Below are positions 1 to 12,135 of a stretch of DNA of 64,000 bases, in pieces. Within the stretch, counting starts at the first letter, position 1. Each line of letters starts with the position of its first letter. The stretch is taken from the NCBI GenBank assembly GCA_032871835.1, contig CM065297.1, positions 43,897,098 to 43,961,097 of the forward strand, in the 5' to 3' direction. The notes beneath the pieces are model-generated. The model saw nothing but the letters and a program-made list of their open reading frames with translations, was not told where the DNA came from and made no database searches. The position numbers and the translations under genes were made by a program. The DNA comes from Dipteronia dyeriana (taxonomy: Eukaryota > Streptophyta > Magnoliopsida > Sapindales > Sapindaceae).

Positions 1-2053
1 CGACCTATCTACTATGTGAGTCGCACTCTAACCAAGCCCGAAAAGAACTATACTTTGCTGGAAAAGCTCGTTTATACCTTGGTGACCTCAGCAAGGAAAC
101 TCTGTCCTTACTTTCATGCTCATTCAATAGCAGTGGTGAAGGACAAACCCCTCCGTCCGTTCTTGCAAAGGCCGGATGTTTCTGGAAGGTTGGTTCTATA
201 GGCTCTAGAGCTTACCCAGTTTGATTTAAAGTATAAGCCTAGGACCATGATAAAAGCTTAAGCACTAGCGGACTTTGTAGCCGAACTTTCAGTACCTTCA
301 GATCAGGCAACCCCTGCGGTAACAGATGTCACCCTTGAGAGGATTCCAAAAGCTGACAACTGGCAGGAGGGCTGCAAGTCATGGACTCTCTACACTGTCG
401 GAGCTTTCGGGCAGTCCAGGGGAGGAGCGGGCATAGTCCTGATCGATCCAGAAGGAACTAAGTGCTGCCATTGTTTCAGGTTCGCATTTAAAGCCACAAA
501 CAATGAATCGGAATATGAAGCTCTGCTAGATGGGATTAAAGCTGCCATAGAGCTCGGGGTTGATTACCTGAATATCAAGAGTGACTCTTCACTCGTGGTC
601 AACAAAGTTTCTGGGAATTATCAGGCCAAAGGGGATAACATTATCGCTTATCTGAAACTAGTGCAACAACTCAGGTCCAGATTTAGGGGATTCAAAATCG
701 AGCAGATACCTCGACAGCTAAATCATCGGGCTGACGTCCTAGCCAAGATAGCTGCCTATGGTGGCCAGTCCCTACCACACGGAGTCCCTCTTCAAGTAAT
801 CCCACTACCTAGCATTATAACTGGTAAGAAAGCTTATACCTTGGACCGACAGCCATGCTGGATGGATTCAATAGCAGAATAGCTACGAAACGAAAAACTC
901 CCCGGGGAGCCTGACCAAGCTAGGAGTTTTAAAAGGCTCTCGGTCCGATATTGCATGGTGGATGGACATTTATACCGAAGGGGAAAATCCCTTCCCCTGC
1001 TCCGATGTCTACACCAGGAAGATGCCAAGTGGGCTTTGAGAGAGGTTTATTCCGGGGAATGCGGGAACCATATTGGTGGAGAGGCCTTGGCATATCAGGT
1101 TCACCGCATGAGGTATTACTGGCCGACCATCCACCAAGATGCTAAGAACATGGTTCAAACCTGTGAGGCATGCCAGAAGGCCGTAAACTTGAGTCACCTC
1201 CCTTCAGAGCATTTGTCGTCCCTTAGCTCGCCATACCCCTTTGCTATGTGGGGGGTCGATTTGATTGGACCGCTTCCTACAACTCTGGGACAGGCCAAGC
1301 ATGCTATCGTAGCGATTGACTACTTTACAAGATAGGTTGAAGCCGGACCACTCTCCTAGATATCAGAAGAAAACACAACAAGGTTTATCAAGACCAATGT
1401 AGTTTGCAGGTTCGAAACCCCTCTGGTCATCCTAACCGACCTCGGAAAATAGTTTGACAATGCCCGATTCAGAGATTTCTATCAGGGTTTAGGAATCGAC
1501 CTTCGGTTTGCTTCGTAGCCCACCCTCAGACCAATGGTTTGGTGGAATCCACGAACAAAACCATCAAGAGGTTGTTGAAGAAAAAGCTACAACAAAAGAA
1601 AGATAGATAGGTAGAGGAGCTTCCCGAGGTCCTCTGGGCTTACCGCACTACAAGGAGAACAGCAACTGGGGAAATGCCCTACTCACTGTCTTTCAAGGTT
1701 GAAGCAGTCCTATCTATAGAGCACAAGATGACCTCCTATAGAGTCCAACGATTTGAACCGGGGAGCAATTCCAAGACCGAATAGCTGAAAAGGTAGCAAT
1801 CTACCAAGGCAGGATTGCCAGGTACTTCAACAAGAGGGTTAAAACTAGAAGCTTCAAATAAGGGGATCTGGTCCTCAGGAAAGTGACGTTGAACACCAAG
1901 AAGAGGTCAGACGGGGTCCTAGCGCCAAACTGGGAATTGCCCTACCTAATAAATATGGTAATCCGTAATGGGGCATACAAGCTCGAGGATATGGATGGCC
2001 GACTCATGGACCATACTTGGAATGTGGATCACCTAAGGAAATTCTACCCTTGA
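1..2053 (+). pseudogene. Tat-type Ty3/gypsy pol remnant: RNase H, second (archaeal-type) RNase H, integrase
   Basis: The window opens inside a gypsy polyprotein. Reading plus with interruptions, the order is: the end of the classical RNase H (about 1-200, SRTLTKPEKNYTLLEKLVYT), a second RNase H-like domain (about 385-765, with NNESEYEALLDGI and IKSDSSLVV), the integrase zinc finger (about 1080-1190, ending in CEACQKA) and the integrase core (about 1235-1720, WGVDLIGPLPTT). The tail ends at TGA 2051-2053 after HTWNVDHLRKFYP, a usual gypsy pol terminus. A tandem second RNase H is known for the Tat lineage of plant gypsy elements. In-frame stops occur at about 200, 260, 880, 1333 and 1360, and one acidic residue of the second RNase H (normally YVDGS) reads YTVGA. 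The copy is dead. The upstream gag, protease and reverse transcriptase lie outside the window. Confidence 0.88.
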
Positions 2054-2940
2054 ACAGGGGACTCAGGAGCAGGAAACCTCCAACTAGTTTCTTTTATTTT
2101 TTTCTGACAATATTGTACTCCATCTTCCATGTCAATAAAGCTTGCCTTTTCCTGTTTACTCCTTCTTCAACTATGTCCTACAATGATTTGGGTATATATG
2201 GAAAGTTTCAACATTATCGCCTCAAGACCAGGGGTAAGCCGGGGAAGCCCCCTCGCTACTCCTAATGCCTAGGCCGGGCACCACCCCCACCCCCACCCCC
2301 ACTAAGAAGAGTCTGAGTCTAAGAGCATAGTTGCCATCCAGATCTCGAGACCGCTAGATAGCCCTCTTGATGCCTTGTTCGGGCTACCACCCCTAACAAG
2401 GAATCGAGCTTGAAAGCCCGGAAGCCTTCCTGATCCCGAGCCTAAGAAGGGACTAAACAATTCTCCATTTCATGTTCTACTCGGGCTACAACCTCCTAAA
2501 GGGGCTCGGGGGTGGAGGGCTCGATTTACTTAAAATCTAAATACTTATTTTATTCCACTAGCTTTCCTTGATACAGGGTTACTTACTACAGCAGACCCAC
2601 AATCAAACAAGAGGACTGAAAGCTGAAGAAGCTAAGCTAGGTGTATGGGTGCTCAATGCCAATAACTTGTTTTACTTATCTTAATTTTTCCCAAAGATAG
2701 CTCGCTTCAATATAAAAGCTGGATGATCAAGCAAGTACATTCAAGCCAGAGTTAGACTTGAGATTAAAATTTTATTATCAAGTAAGGGAGCCTATCCCCC
2801 AACATGGCTACAACATGCAAGGGGGGCCCAATCCCTGGTTCCGGGCTACAAAAGAAAAATAATAAAATATCAAACTCAGTTGAAGATAGGATGCCCACCC
2901 CCTTTTCCGGGCATTCAAAATAGGTCACATGGAAGAGAAC
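2054..2940. other. Non-coding spacer between pol and antisense ORF of the first gypsy element
   Basis: No supportable gene. The stretch holds the post-pol region of the element, a C-rich run (about 2281-2301, CCACCCC units) and CCCGAGCC/CTCGGGC motifs scattered through 2360-2520. Its position between integrase and the opposite-strand ORF matches the long spacer of Tat-type elements. Confidence 0.5.
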
Positions 2941-5464
2941 TTAAGATTCTTCGTCTTTCTGAAGGCCTTCAGCTTCCTCCTCCACAGGATGGACCTCCCT
3001 CCCTACTCCCCTCTCCAGTCGCGGCTCATCCTGAGTAGCTGAATCTACCGCTTCAGCTACTTCCTCCTTGGGATCAGCCCCGGCTGCCTCGGGGTCAACA
3101 GGATCCTCCTCCACGATTTCATTAATCACCGTCATAACTTCAGAAGGACTAGCTGCATCAAGAAGGCTGTTCCCCGACTTAGGCACGTTCCAGTCTTCTG
3201 TTGACCCTATTCCGCTAGGCCTCCTTCTAGCTCCTCGTTATGAACCCTCTCCGAGGATTTGCCAGAACCAGATACTGGAAAGGTTGGAACAGGAAGAGAC
3301 AGATATGGCACCTCCTACTGTTTCCCAGCTCCCTCCCCAAAAGGGCCAGCTCCATCAGTTTTAGGGCGAGATATCTCCGTAGCCCGTTACATGACCTCTA
3401 CTCTATCCCAGTCGACAATGCTGGAGAGATCGAATGGAGGGGGAAGAGCCTCTGTAACCTGATAGGAGGCATAAAAATACCCCTCGCTAAAAGAGGCTTC
3501 CATTTCGGCTTGGAGTTGGGTAATTCGAGCCTGCAAGTTTTGGTTTTAAACATCTAGGGCATTTGCCTCTACTTTCCAGTCATCCCGCTGGCTGGTCCAC
3601 CGCTTCGACCGGAGAGTCTTCTGATCAAAAGCTAGCTTCAGCCTCTCATGATCGCATTGAAGCTCAGCTAGCTGCGTCTCCATTCCTTGTTGGCTTGAGG
3701 TCATCTCCTAGACCAAGGTCTGAGCCCGTGCAAGCAACCTCATGGCTCGCTCGGCTTCAGCCTCAGCCTTAGCTGCCTGATCACGGAGAAAGGCTACCTG
3801 ATGCCCCATTGCCACCTAAAACTTGAAATCCTGTAAGGGAAAATCAGGTTAGAAAATGACAAGTCAAGCAGCTCAATGAAGAAGTAAAAACGACAATTAC
3901 CTCAGCTAAAAGGGCGGACCCATTGGTGATGAAGATGTCCATTGGCATCGTGGCTTCAGAACCTCGTCCTGACCCACCGAGCTCAATTGCTGGTAGGGGC
4001 AAGAAGGGGCGACCTAAGAAAAATCGGCATCGGGCTCCCTGGGAACCTTAACTACCCGGGATACGATCTGATCTTTAGATAGGGGTAGAGGGATTCGGGG
4101 GGCATTGTTTGGAGTAATAACTTCTTGAGGAGGGGAAAGAACGGACTTATTGACGACTTGATAAGCAGACACTCCTCGGTTTAGAGCCTTCGCAGCCCGA
4201 GATGCCAAAAGAGTCATTCTGGACTTCACCTGGGAAGGAGATGGGGAAGGAACGAACGGGGTAGCTACCTTAGTGGTTGACCCCCTCTTCTTCAGAACAG
4301 TCGGGAGTACTCCTGGGATGATCTGGAAGGAGGAAGAGGTATCCAAGCCTGTCGGGCTTCGTGAGAAGCTGGAGCAATAACAAACACTGTTAGAGAAAAG
4401 AGTCAATATCATCAGAATTGAACCCTCCAACAATAAAAACATAAAAGAAGAAAAAACAAGAATAGATCGAGATACTTACGAGGGGTAGCACTGGATATCC
4501 ACAGGCACCTGTTTACAAGGCAGGGATCGAAGGGGTCGGCGGTCGGAAACTTCAGATTCAAATAGTTCCGAGCTATGATGGTCTTCAGCACGGATTCAGA
4601 CTCATCGGGCAAGGAATCCCGACCCCAAGTGGGTTTGTCACTAAAAGCCGTAGGAACCTCGAGCTCATGCCTGCCGACAGAGGTCCCCTAGTCTCCTCCC
4701 GCCAGTACCCATTCTTCCTTCCAAGTGGGGTTCTTCTTTGAAGCCCCAGGGACGATAAAATTGAGCCTATTCTTAGCCTTGGCATAGAATTGGCCTCGTG
4801 GAACTCTTGCCAGGCTACCAATCTGGAAAATGAAGGTGAGCTCCTCAGCCCCAGGCTTCCTAGTTACGCCGTTCAGCTCGTATTGCTCCCTTCACAATGC
4901 CAGGAAGCGGATTAGATACCTCCAGAAGCCCGGCATCAGTTGAATCGGAGCCAGCTAGAGAGCATTGAGAGCCCACCAAAGGGTGGGGTGAAGAGGGAGT
5001 CTCACCCCCCTCTCAAAAGCCACGATGTGGATAGGGAGCATGCCTTTGGGTGGGTTAAAAACATCGTAGTTCTGGTGGGGGACAGTCAGAGAAACAGTAT
5101 CAGAAATACCATACTTGTCCCGTAGACGGCCGATCGAATGAGGGTCGACAGTAGAGTCAGGGATGACCATGGGTTCAAAAAGAAGGGTTATCACTGGAGG
5201 AAGCTCCGCCACTATGACTTGAGCCCTCCCAACCGCATCTAACCTCTCCCCGACGTTAGAGTCTTCCTCGACTAGGTTCAGAGGATTGTCAGGCTAGTTC
5301 GAAAAGCCAGAACCAATAAACGCAATCCTGTTAGAACGGCGGCTCTGGCGGAGCGGAGAGGATTCCTCATCAATTTGAATCCCTCGCCCCAGCTTAGGAG
5401 GAGCTAGGTTAGGGCCCCTGGAGCCCTCCACCAAGGCATCAACACTATCTGTGAAAGTCGACAT
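2941..5464 (-). pseudogene. Opposite-strand extra ORF of Tat-type element (putative gypsy-type transposon domain plus coiled coil)
   Basis: Read on minus from the ATG at 5464-5462 (MSTFTDSVDALVEG), the frame passes a stop near 5294. It then enters a segment around 5212-4955 with LPIHIVAFERGVRLPLHP, which resembles the N-terminal part of the Pfam 'putative gypsy type transposon' (Transposase_28) family. Further pieces at 4821-4585 and 4612-4412 appear separated by stops or introns. A charged, Ala/Glu/Gln-rich region around 3830-3480 (ALQ/AEAEAERAMRLL type) looks like a coiled coil, and an acidic tail ends at 2941. This ORF runs against the pol gene beside it, as known for Tat/Ogre-like plant elements, where its function is unknown. 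The copy is broken by several stops and frameshifts. A similar, better preserved ORF lies at 12800-15426. Confidence 0.65.
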
Positions 5465-5789
5465 TGATGGGACAGAGAGGTGAGAAAGAAAATAGAAGAT
5501 TTCGACAGAGAAAACGGGGAAGAAGAAATTTGAAAGTCTGAGATTTGAGAAAGTATGAAGAAAGTGACGGGCAGGCCAGGCTTAAATAGAGGTCCATGGG
5601 CGATATCCTCGGGAAGATCACCATCGTATTGCAGTCGTTTTTCTTTGAATAACACTCAGTTTCAAATTCAAAATGTTGGGTAATTAATGAGAAAATTTCG
5701 CTCTCATTAATTCTCTTTATGGCGAAAAACTTTCTCAATTAAACAAGGAATCCGACTCCAACCACAACTCTACCACCGGTGTTTAAGTC
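5465..5789. other. Non-coding stretch between antisense ORF start and polypurine tract
   Basis: This would be the leader or promoter side of the opposite-strand ORF. It is T/A-rich with GAAAGAAAATAGAAG-like purine runs at 5480-5530. No gene seen. Confidence 0.4.
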
Positions 5790-5801
5790 AGAGGGGACTT
5801 C
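5790..5801 (+). other. Polypurine tract of the first gypsy element
   Basis: AGAGGGGACTTC lies directly before TGTTAATAGGG at 5802, the expected order PPT then 3' LTR for a plus-strand element. The LTR start has the same first eight bases (TGTTAATA) as the gypsy LTR at 39357-40523 read on minus. Confidence 0.55.
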
Positions 5802-6248
5802 TGTTAATAGGGAAATCTGGCCAGGGGTCAAAGAGAAATTTTCCACCTACAATCGACACTCATGAAGCCTGAATATACCGTCAAGCCACCCAGCAGGAGC
5901 AGGGAAGGCCGGTTTGGCTTCAAAATTACCAGAAGACAAGCCAAGCGCAACAGGGACGAGCCCCCACAAGAGCACTGGAACCCGGGCTTCTCCAAGCCAT
6001 CTATCAGGGAACCTCATCTCAAAGGTCGAGCTCCACAACCGCCCCGTAAATTCCAGGGGAAGTCTCCCAGCTCAAGAGATATTTGAAAGAAGCCCGTCAA
6101 CCTCTCTAGAAGCCCGCCAACCTCTCTAGAAGCTCGTTGTTCTTGCTGGGCATAAAGGAGGAATCACGCCAAAGTCTGCATTACCCCAGCTACCTTCCAG
6201 GAGGGTCTATAAGAACACCTCAGGCCCCCACGGGTCAAGGAAAATCCA
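5802..6248 (+). repeat. 3' LTR fragment of the first gypsy element, truncated
   Basis: Begins TGTTAATAGGGAAATC after the PPT and runs about 450 bp until sequence of another repeat family starts near 6249. The real LTR end is missing. A short direct duplication AAGCCCGTCAACCTCTCTAG / AGCCCGCCAACCTCTCTAG occurs at about 6089-6131. The boundary at 6248 is set only by the start of homology to the X LTRs. Confidence 0.5.
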
Positions 6249-7204
6249 TTTTTTTATTTTTTTATTTTTTTATTTAATTAAATGGAAATTAATTTTTTTG
6301 TTGATTAATTAATTATTTAATTAAACGTCAAAATCTTTTTCTATTAGGAGATGGTCTCCTAATAATATACTATTGTTGGTAGTATAATTAATATTAAAGA
6401 CTATATTTGATAAGTAGATAAATAAAATGAATTATTTATCTAATCAAATTAGGAAGTCTTTAATATGGTTACAAATACACTATTAAGTTGGATTATGAGT
6501 CTTGGTGTAGGAAAGAATTCTTTTTGGAAAAGGATTCTTAACTACCAAGTAAATCCATCTAAGGATAGGATTCTTAACCACCAAGTAAATCCTTCTTAAG
6601 AGAGGATTTAGTTGCTATATATAATACCTATTAAATTCGACCAAGAATGAATTTTTGGTTAGGAAGTTGTTTTTTTATTATTTTTATTGTTATATATATA
6701 AAAAAAACTTCGTCCAATTCATTGTGTGAAGAATTCGGCCAAGCATAGAGAAAAGAGGAAACGTTTTTGTTTTCGATAGTACACTAGTATCCTTTGCATC
6801 AAAAGTTTGTGTACAACATCGAATCAAGGTTCACGCAAGTTTCAATCAAATTGATTGATAATTCAAAAGTGACCGGATGTTCTTGGTTTTTTCTCTTGGA
6901 GGATTATTGTGACTAACAAAGAAGAAGATTTTGTTAGTTTCCATCCTTAGGAATACAATTTAAAGAAAGGGAGCCCACACTTCTAGGTGATTCACGTTCG
7001 TGATTGGATTGAAAGATCTTGCGGATTTAATTCGACACTAGTTCAATCGTCACGAAAAAAAAAGGTGCGATACTTTTTATATACATCAATTAATCCAGGG
7101 TTAAGGTTCTTGTTATTAAAAGGGAAAGTATTTATTTATACGCAAACCCTAATTTTATTAAATTTTCTCACGCTTCCGCTGCGTGGGGTTTTATTTTCCC
7201 TACA
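6249..7204 (+). repeat. Repeat-family X LTR, 3' part only (plus orientation)
   Basis: This stretch is the inverted counterpart of 7827-8780. Both arms share GGAGATGGTCTCCT, the block around AGAATTCTTTTTGGAAAAGG and CTTCCGC near the end. It ends TTTTCCCTACA at 7204, matching the terminus of the full LTR at 7827. The first 1.2 kb of the LTR is missing. Together with the complete copy it forms a hairpin-capable inverted repeat. Confidence 0.75.
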
Positions 7205-7807
7205 TACACACCCTTGGCTCCTACCCATGGGTGTGCGCATGCCACAACCCCATAAAGGGCTGCTATGCGCAGCCCATGACTTCCATAGGGCTGCCGTGTG
7301 CTGCCCATGCCACAACAAATGTGGCCGCGTGCTCTTCGCACGCACGTTTGTTGCTACAGCTCGCACGGTCCCAAATTTGTTCCGGTTGCTCCCAATTCTT
7401 CAAACCTTCTAGTCTTCGATACTTGAATGTATTACAGAAGAATTTAAAATACAAAAATACTGCTATTTTTTTTTATTATTACAACAAGTGCAGTTTTTTT
7501 TTTACTACAACAAGTGTAGTTTTTTTTTTAATTACAACAACAACAAAAAAAAAACTTAGCAACTACCAAGAAGGTAATTATGGTGATAATAGACCACCCA
7601 CCTTGTTACAATCCCACAACAAAAATACATTGAAATTCTATGACCAAAATTAAGCAATAACAAACAACATATAAAACATATATATCCATACAATCCAATG
7701 TAAATATATATGTGAATACCTAGACTGCCATCTCTTTTAAAAACATGCATATACACAATAAAAAGAAAAAGATTCACGAACACATACATCAATTATTCAA
7801 GGGTACA
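7205..7807. other. Spacer between the inverted X LTR copies
   Basis: About 600 bp without a supportable gene. It contains repeated GCC-rich words (about 7230-7330), poly-T/ACAACAA repeats at 7465-7555 and AT-rich sequence. The right-hand part is what would follow the primer binding site of the X element read on minus. Confidence 0.45.
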
Positions 7808-7824
7808 ATCAGGTTTTGATACCA
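7808..7824 (-). other. Primer binding site of X element (initiator tRNA-Met type)
   Basis: On minus, TGGTATCAAAACCTGATT follows two bases after the LTR terminus. TGGTATCA matches the first bases of the usual plant PBS complementary to initiator tRNA-Met (TGGTATCAGAGC); the match decays after eight bases. It fixes the orientation of the X LTR as minus. Confidence 0.6.
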
Positions 7825-7826
7825 AT

Positions 7827-10029
7827 TGTAGGGAAAAAACACACAAAGCGGAAGCGTGACAAAATTTAATAAAAATTATGGTTTACGTAAAAATAAAAAT
7901 TTTCCCTTTTAATAACAAGAACCTTAACCCTAGATTAATTGATGTATATAAAAAGTATAGTACCTTTTTTTCGTGACGATTGAACTAGTGTCGAATTGAA
8001 TCCGCAAGATCTTCCAATCCAATCACGAACGTGAATCATCTAGGAGTGTGGGCTCCCTTTCTTTAAATTGTATACCTGAGGATAGAAACAAACAAAATCT
8101 TATTCTTTGTTAGTCACAATGATCCTCCAAGAGAAAAATCAAGAACGTCCGGTCACTTTTGAATTATCAATCAATTTGATTAAAACTAGTGTGAACCTTG
8201 ATTCGATGTTGTATACAAAACCCTTTTGATGCAAAGGATTCTAGTATACTATCGAAAACAAAAACGTTCCCTCTTTTCTCTATGCTTGGCCGAAATCTTC
8301 ACACAATGAGTTGGACGAAGTTTTTGTTCATATATATATAACAATAAAAAAAATAAAAAACAACTTCCTAACCAAAAATTCATTCTTGGTCGAATTTAAC
8401 AGGTATTATATATAAGAGCTAAATCCTCTCCTAAAAAGGATTTACTTGGTGGTTAAGAATCCTATCCTTAGATAGATTTACTTGGTGGTTAAGAATCCTT
8501 TTCCAAAAGGAATTCTTTCCTACACCAAGACTCATAATCCAACTCAATAGTGTATTTGTAACCATATTAAAGACTTCCTAATTTGATTAGATAAATAATT
8601 CCTTTTATTTATCTACTTATCAAATATAGTTATACTACCAACAATAGTATAATTTTAGGAGACCATCTCCTATGAAAAAAAAAATTCACTTTTAATTAAA
8701 TAATTAATTAATCAACAAATTAATTAATTTCCATTTAATTAAATTATAAAATAAAAATAATATAATTAAGCTATTCTAAATAGCCTTACCGCCCAACACT
8801 TATATATGGGCCATATATTATTTTTCTTATTTTATTAAATCCATTGGACCTTAATAAAAAGTCTACATGTGAACCAGACCTATTCTTACAAAAAGAAACA
8901 AGTTCACATGCCTTAATACAATTCTAAATGGACCCCTAAATTGGTCCGGTAGAATATATCAAGTGATCCATGCAAGTTTGTGTGGATTGGGGATCTTGGC
9001 GAGCTATCTAAATTTAAGCTCCAATAGACACAACTCAATCACAATCAACAAATGATTCACTTAGGTCCGATCTATTTAATTTTAGTTCATTCCACTTAAG
9101 AACTAAAATTGAACTCTTAAATAAAGATAGAATAAGTTGATGTTACTCATTCATACCCTAGACAACCTTATTGGAGAAATTGTATCCTCATGAAGAATAT
9201 CAGTAATCGCTTAGGGCTCATAAGACTACCTATTCCTCTCCAAGTTACCATATTTACTCATATGACCACATTTTAAACTTAAACTTAGATATTTTGACTT
9301 TTCTAGAAGCCATGTTTCAATAGACACTATTGAAAACTTAACGTTAAGATTTAATATCCAATACCTCAAAACATCCATATGATGATATTCTACTCTCATT
9401 TGATAAATGGAGCCACGATGCCCATATCTATAAATCAAGTCCTCTATCGATTAACAAATGAATACCACCAAACTATCGAAGATAGACTATGCTATATAAT
9501 CATACTCATTGATAGCTCAAATGATAACACTTGCAACCATAAGTCCATCATTTATCTCAGGATTGAGATAGCCTCTTCGATTGTCTTCAAATGAAAACTT
9601 TTATCCATAGACGGTTCTTGATAAAGTACATCATTGTGATCCAATTCAATGCACGTAGTGCACTAGATTTCGTTGCCCAAAGACACCACACTTTGATGAT
9701 TTTAGACTCATCATAACACTTTTGATCCCACTCAAATGCTAGCAAAAGAATCTACAACTTTGACAAGATAAAGGTGCCCAACCTTTTATCATAAGTTGTG
9801 AATATATTTCAAGACTAACTAAAGAATTGTGTCTACCTCATACATATCTAGATGTATGAACAATTCTTCTTTTCTCATTATCTTTTGACCTTATGATTAT
9901 TTACTTTTGAAAATTATAATAATTAAACTATAAATGCTATAAAATTTGTTAAACTAGAAATCACTTTATTAATATGAAAATATTGTCAATTAAATTATTA
10001 TACTCTTGCTATCGAGCATAATCCTAACA
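7827..10029 (-). repeat. Complete 2.2-kb LTR of repeat family X
   Basis: The copy runs from TGTAGGGAAAAAAC (7827) to ATAATCCTAACA (10029), 2203 bp, with TG/CA ends. Read on minus it starts TGTTAGGATTATGC. A near-identical LTR lies at 35863-38059 in the same orientation, and partial inverted copies lie at 6249-7204 and 34213-35567. No long coding frame is present. On PBS type it could be a Ty1/copia LTR, but without an internal coding region the superfamily is unproven. Flanks (CCAAT / TTTCA) show no clear target duplication, consistent with a PBS on one side. Confidence 0.8.
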
Positions 10030-10143
10030 TTTCATTTATCTATGTGTGCTTGTATTTGCTTAATAAATCATGATACAAGCAATCTAGAGGAACAAAATTT
10101 TGTTTGTTTTAAAGTATTGAAAAGAAGTTTAAAAACCTGTTCA

Positions 10144-10167
10144 CCCCCCCCCCCCCCCCCCCCCCCC
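10144..10167 (+). repeat. Poly-C homopolymer (24 bp)
   Basis: An uninterrupted run of C just downstream of the Harbinger gene 3' end. Its length may be inexact because such runs are hard to sequence. Confidence 0.9.
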
Positions 10168-10189
10168 ATTTAGGTTAGCTTTAGGTAAT

Positions 10190-11237
10190 TTAACCATGTT
10201 TGTATATTCAGTTGTCTATTAGCCTCATAATCCTTCCACATCGTATCTGCAAAGTTAATTCTTATAGCTGCCCCTTTTCTAGCATCATCATCACCTCTTT
10301 GTCTACTAAAGTTTCTTCTATCTCTAGTGTACATGTTAAAAGCCCTTGATCATCCTCAGTAATATTTTTTTTCATCAAGGTATACACTCATATGATAATT
10401 TCGTAGTATACAACAAGCTAACACAAATTTTGTGACTGTTTTGACAGGATAATAAGGCTCTGTTACTCCAGAAATTATTGGAAACCGGTTCTTAAACACT
10501 CAAATGTTCTTTCTATAACATTGCACAATGCTACAGGCTGATAATAAAGAGTTCTTGTGCATCTTCAAGAGCACGAGCAAAATACTCTTTTAGATAGTAT
10601 CGTACTCCTCGGTAAGGTGTGAGAAGTCCACTTTGTAGCATATATGTACCTCACGTCAACCAAATAAAATTGTCATATCCAAAATTTATTAACAATTTAG
10701 TTTTACAATATTATTTTTAAATGAGACTCACTAATTAAGCATAAGTTGCAGTTACCTTTAGGAATTATAAGCTTGTCATCTCTAGCTAAAGCATTTTTTA
10801 TAATTCTTGAGATCGATGCAGTTCCTTCTCATCCAGGCAACACATAAGTAAACCTCATATCAAACCCACATGCTTCCTTGACATTTTGAGTCGTGTAGTC
10901 TTTCCATCAACGATATCTTGGCGCCATATCTTTAGAAACTTTGACATGAATATATGTTTCATCAATTACCTCTACGCTATTACACTCTGGGGAGGTCCGT
11001 TTGATATCCAAAAACTGCTCAGCAACAGTCAGACAAGTAGGGAATGTTGGGGTGAACCAGAAAACTCCATTTATTGATCATTACATAGAATTCAATTAAG
11101 ATATTGTATGAAAGTATGATTTCTTCTATTCTCAAAAATCACAGTTAAGTTAAATATGTAAAAATGAAAAAAACGATTTACTTTAAAATGAAAAAAGAAT
11201 AATAAGTTAGTCAACCACTGCAAAAGTTTGCATTTTT
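10190..11237 (-). pseudogene. PIF/Harbinger transposase, catalytic (DDE) half
   Basis: On minus, frame pieces read [89 protein letters not shown] and [20 protein letters not shown]. These are the DDE_Tnp_4 core blocks of plant PIF/Harbinger transposases (host-like HARBI1 family): the first D in the IDETYIH block, the FDMRFTYVLPG block and the E in VIERTF. The frame is interrupted: a base change or loss between 'ECLRTGF' and 'PIISGV' near 10490, and stops near 10900. An AT-rich stretch at 11060-11237 separates this half from the N-terminal half and was probably an intron. The rest of the gene lies at 23316-23704, beyond the inserted gypsy element. Confidence 0.85.
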
Positions 11238-11242
11238 ACCTT
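11238..11242 (+). other. Target-site duplication ACCTT (left)
   Basis: ACCTT precedes the TGTTGACG start of the LTR at 11243. The identical ACCTT follows the other LTR at 23311-23315. A perfect 5-bp duplication is the normal footprint of LTR-retrotransposon integration. Confidence 0.93.
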
Positions 11243-12135
11243 TGTTGACGTTGATTTCTGGATGTATAAGAAAAGCCAACAAGATTTCGATTTTAGTTGT
11301 GATCTCAAAGAGAAGAGAATGAGAAAGTAATCGGACGCAAGTTTTTACGTGGTAAAACTCCGATGACCGGAGAAACGTCCACGGGTGGCTGAATAATCAA
11401 CCAAGCCAAAATCCACTATGAATAAAATAATTACAATTCTCGATCTCTCTTTTTCTCTCTGTATTTTTCTATATATTGTATATATCTTATTTTTGTGACG
11501 AGATTATGGGTCTATTTATATGTCCATAGAACCCTAATCCTCTTTGTACATGTAATAAAAGATCTTTGTAATTAATTATGATTGTTTACTTGTCCAAAGT
11601 AGTTTGTCTTCTTTCCTGTTTTGGAGACTTGTATTGAGATCGAGTGAGACTCTAGTAATGTAGTCCATTTAGGACTTATTTCCTTATAATAGCGCAGTCG
11701 TTTTGAAGAAATAAAATTGTTGTCTGATAAGGAACCTTTTCTGCTTGATAATATGTTCTTCTTGGAATTCCTCTTTGATATGGATATCTTCACGTGTTTT
11801 AATAACTCGATTCGTGTAAGCTAAGCATTGGGCTTTTTATTCAGTTTTCTTCATGTTTGTCCCGAGTAGAACACAATATCAGCTAGTCCCGAGTGACATC
11901 ATATGATCCCGAGTAGAAAATGTCATCAACTAGCCTCGAGTATCATTAACTGACCCCGAGTATTATATGACGTCAGTTGACCCCGAGTAGGTTTTGTTCA
12001 ATACTTGTTTACTCGGGCTTCTCTTCTTTGGTGATGTCTTGCAGGATATTTCCTGAATGCCTATTTGGACATCCACCTAGCAATTTTATCCTCTTTGTTG
12101 ATGACGTGTACGTTTAGTAAAATTTACATACGACA
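11243..12135 (-). repeat. 3' LTR of the nested Tat element
   Basis: 893 bp, from TGTTGACGTTG to ACATACGACA (plus-strand reading). The region 11860-12010 carries five or more CCGAGTA/CCGAGTG units and the bZIP-type palindrome TGACGTCA. On the element's strand this is the U3 side, where promoter elements are expected. Confidence 0.92.

Noticed and set aside
7136..7653. Overlapping open frames on both strands as host genes
   Set aside because: They sit in the spacer between inverted LTR copies, lack conserved motifs and consist partly of simple repeats.
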